Positions 14,018 through 14,604 of a stretch of 14,604 nucleotides of DNA are shown here, piece after piece. Location of the stretch: contig JACRHY010000034.1 of assembly GCA_016215765.1 (NCBI GenBank), positions 1 to 14,604 of the forward strand. Direction: 5' to 3'. Under the pieces are notes generated by a model that worked only from the letters and a program-made list of their open reading frames with translations, was not told the origin of the DNA and ran no database searches. Source of the DNA: Parcubacteria group bacterium (GTDB lineage: Bacteria > Patescibacteriota > Minisyncoccia > UBA6257 > JACRHY01). The translations under genes and the position numbers were made by a program. Within the stretch, counting starts at the first letter, position 1, and every line of letters starts with the position of its first letter.

Positions 14018-14284
14018 TTACTTTTTAAGGCCCAGCTTTTTAATGACGGTATTGTATTCTTTGGCGTTGCTTTTGTTCAGATAATCCAAAAGGCGGCGGC
14101 GGTGTCCGACCATCTTCAAAAGGCCGCGGCGGGAGATGTTGTCCTTGGCATGCTTTTTCAAATGCCGCGCCAACTCGTCTATCTGGCGGGACAAAACGGC
14201 AACCTGAACCGAGGCCGATCCGGAATCAACGTCGTGCAGGCGAAACTCCTTAATAATTCCCTGCTTTTGTCGGGTAGTTAACAT
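14018..14284 (-). CDS. rpsO: 30S ribosomal protein S15
   Basis: 88 residues, one fewer than E. coli S15. S15 binds the three-way junction of helices 20-22 of 16S rRNA early in assembly of the 30S platform. Conserved features: HDVDSGSASVQVAVLS (17-32), HLKKHAKDNISRRGLLKMVG (41-60) with His41, Asp48 and Ser51, HRRRLLDYL (61-69) and the C-terminal IKKLGLKK. It starts the rpsO-NYN-pnp cluster. AGGA lies 6 bases before the ATG, making this one of the few starts in the window with even a partial Shine-Dalgarno. A TTGCGC-17-TATTAT promoter-like pair (14323-14318 and 14300-14295) lies directly upstream but would leave only a few bases of leader. S15 commonly controls its own mRNA, and the upstream region is structured. 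Confidence 0.97.
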   Translation of the reverse strand: MLTTRQKQGIIKEFRLHDVDSGSASVQVAVLSRQIDELARHLKKHAKDNISRRGLLKMVGHRRRLLDYLNKSNAKEYNTVIKKLGLKK

Positions 14285-14324
14285 ATTAAATCCTATAATA
14301 ATTCATTTTTTCAAATCGCGCAAG

Positions 14325-14353
14325 AGCGTCAAACAACCGAGCGTCAAACAACC
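14325..14353. repeat. Tandem 15-base direct repeat upstream of rpsO
   Basis: AGCGTCAAACAACC occurs at 14325-14338 and again at 14340-14353, one base apart. Both copies contain TCAAACA, which can pair with TGTTTGA at 14382-14388, so two alternative long stems are possible. Confidence 0.8.
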
Positions 14354-14388
14354 CGCGGTATCATTCGTGAGACCGCGGGAATGTTTGA
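14344..14388 (-). promoter_or_regulatory. Long hairpin in the rpsO upstream region
   Basis: CCCGCGGT (14352-14359) pairs perfectly with ACCGCGGG (14372-14379) around a 12-base loop. After a small internal loop, TCAAACA (14344-14350) pairs with TGTTTGA (14382-14388), for 15 pairs in all. Neither strand has a T-run immediately after it, so a simple terminator is unlikely, though it may terminate weakly. It ends 59 bases before the rpsO ATG. It could be part of a ribosomal-protein leader or the 3' end of an upstream transcript. Confidence 0.6.
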
Positions 14389-14413
14389 TCTTTAGCCGTT
14401 AGTCCAAATTCGC

Positions 14414-14467
14414 TTCCGCCATAAGCGGATCCCTGCCCGACCGACAGGCGGGCGCCCTTTGGCGGAA
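14414..14467. repeat. Nested GC-rich palindromic repeat upstream of rpsO
   Basis: The outer arms TTCCGCC (14414-14420) and GGCGGAA (14461-14467) enclose GCCCG (14435-14439) pairing with CGGGC (14449-14453). The enclosed stretch also offers CCTG (14432-14435) with CAGG (14445-14448) and the palindrome GGGCGCCC (14450-14457). The core resembles the repeat inside lnt at 7131-7152. It is probably one member of a dispersed palindromic family in this genome. Confidence 0.6.
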
Positions 14468-14529
14468 AATTCTATCTTCTCCCCTCCGCCTACTGCCTAC
14501 TCGCTAAATTCTATATTCTTCTTATCTCC

Positions 14530-14562
14530 TATCTCGGCAACACCTCCTTGAGTCCCGAGATA
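14530..14562 (-). promoter_or_regulatory. Hairpin presenting a Shine-Dalgarno-like loop
   Basis: TATCTCGG (14530-14537) and CCGAGATA (14555-14562) form a perfect 8-bp stem around a 17-base loop. On the minus strand the loop contains AAGGAGGTG, complementary to the full anti-Shine-Dalgarno CACCTCCTT of 16S rRNA. No open frame follows it: GTG-TTG-CCG-AGA is followed by TAG. The rest of 14468-14604 shows only low-complexity CCTACTG-type sequence (about 14485-14510) and a purine-rich end. Confidence 0.5.
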
Positions 14563-14604
14563 AACACGGAAACGAGAGCGGAGAAAGAGCGGGAGCCGTC
14601 AAGA

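Noticed and set aside
14325..14353. CRISPR array
   Set aside because: There are only two 14-base copies separated by one base. Spacers and cas genes are absent.
14344..14388. T-box riboswitch: ATGATACCGCGGG on the minus strand resembles the T-box core
   Set aside because: The tRNA-pairing part reads UGAU instead of UGGN, there is no stem I or specifier loop upstream, and the downstream gene is rpsO. The match comes from the palindromic CCGCGG arm.
14530..14562. 3' end of a plus-strand 16S rRNA, because of CACCTCCTT
   Set aside because: The conserved sequence before the anti-Shine-Dalgarno (GGTTGGAT) and helix 45 are absent; only the short motif matches.

Overview
This window reads like a compact genome of the Candidate Phyla Radiation (Patescibacteria), probably Parcubacteria-like. 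That placement is inferred from three things: short intergenic gaps, the protein complement, and a proline-rich single-span membrane protein of a type I associate with that group from memory. GC is moderate. TGA is used as a stop (for example in nusA and lnt), so the UGA-glycine code of Gracilibacteria and Absconditabacteria does not apply. All eleven confidently identified protein genes lie on the minus strand. A tRNA-Gly(GCC) lies on the plus strand near the left end and converges on the last gene.

Read in the direction of transcription (right to left): a 320-base structured leader or intergenic region (14285-14604); rpsO (S15), a NYN-domain putative RNase and pnp (PNPase), which form an RNA-metabolism cluster; a 150-base spacer with a perfect DnaA-box 9-mer and CTAAACG-type repeats; an unknown anchored protein and a DksA/TraR-type zinc-finger protein; comM (YifB-family AAA+ ATPase) and lnt (apolipoprotein N-acyltransferase). 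Next comes a 483-base stretch (6116-6598) with no recognised gene. It holds a possible 70-codon ORF with a strong Shine-Dalgarno, a canonical intrinsic terminator inside that ORF, a large imperfect hairpin, and a terminator-like hairpin in front of nusA. Then follow nusA, hppA (K+-independent proton-pumping pyrophosphatase), tig and clpP (chaperone and protease pair), and a ubiE/menG-type methyltransferase.

The genes are mostly housekeeping: RNA turnover, transcription elongation and termination, protein folding and proteolysis, membrane energetics, lipoprotein maturation and DNA uptake. The common partners rimP/infB (of nusA) and clpX (of clpP) are absent here.

No complete new defence or mobile system is visible. 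The points most worth a second look are non-coding or small: the 6116-6598 stretch, the rpsO leader, a GC-rich palindromic repeat present between genes and also in frame inside lnt, the near absence of Shine-Dalgarno sequences before the main genes, and the NYN gene between rpsO and pnp.
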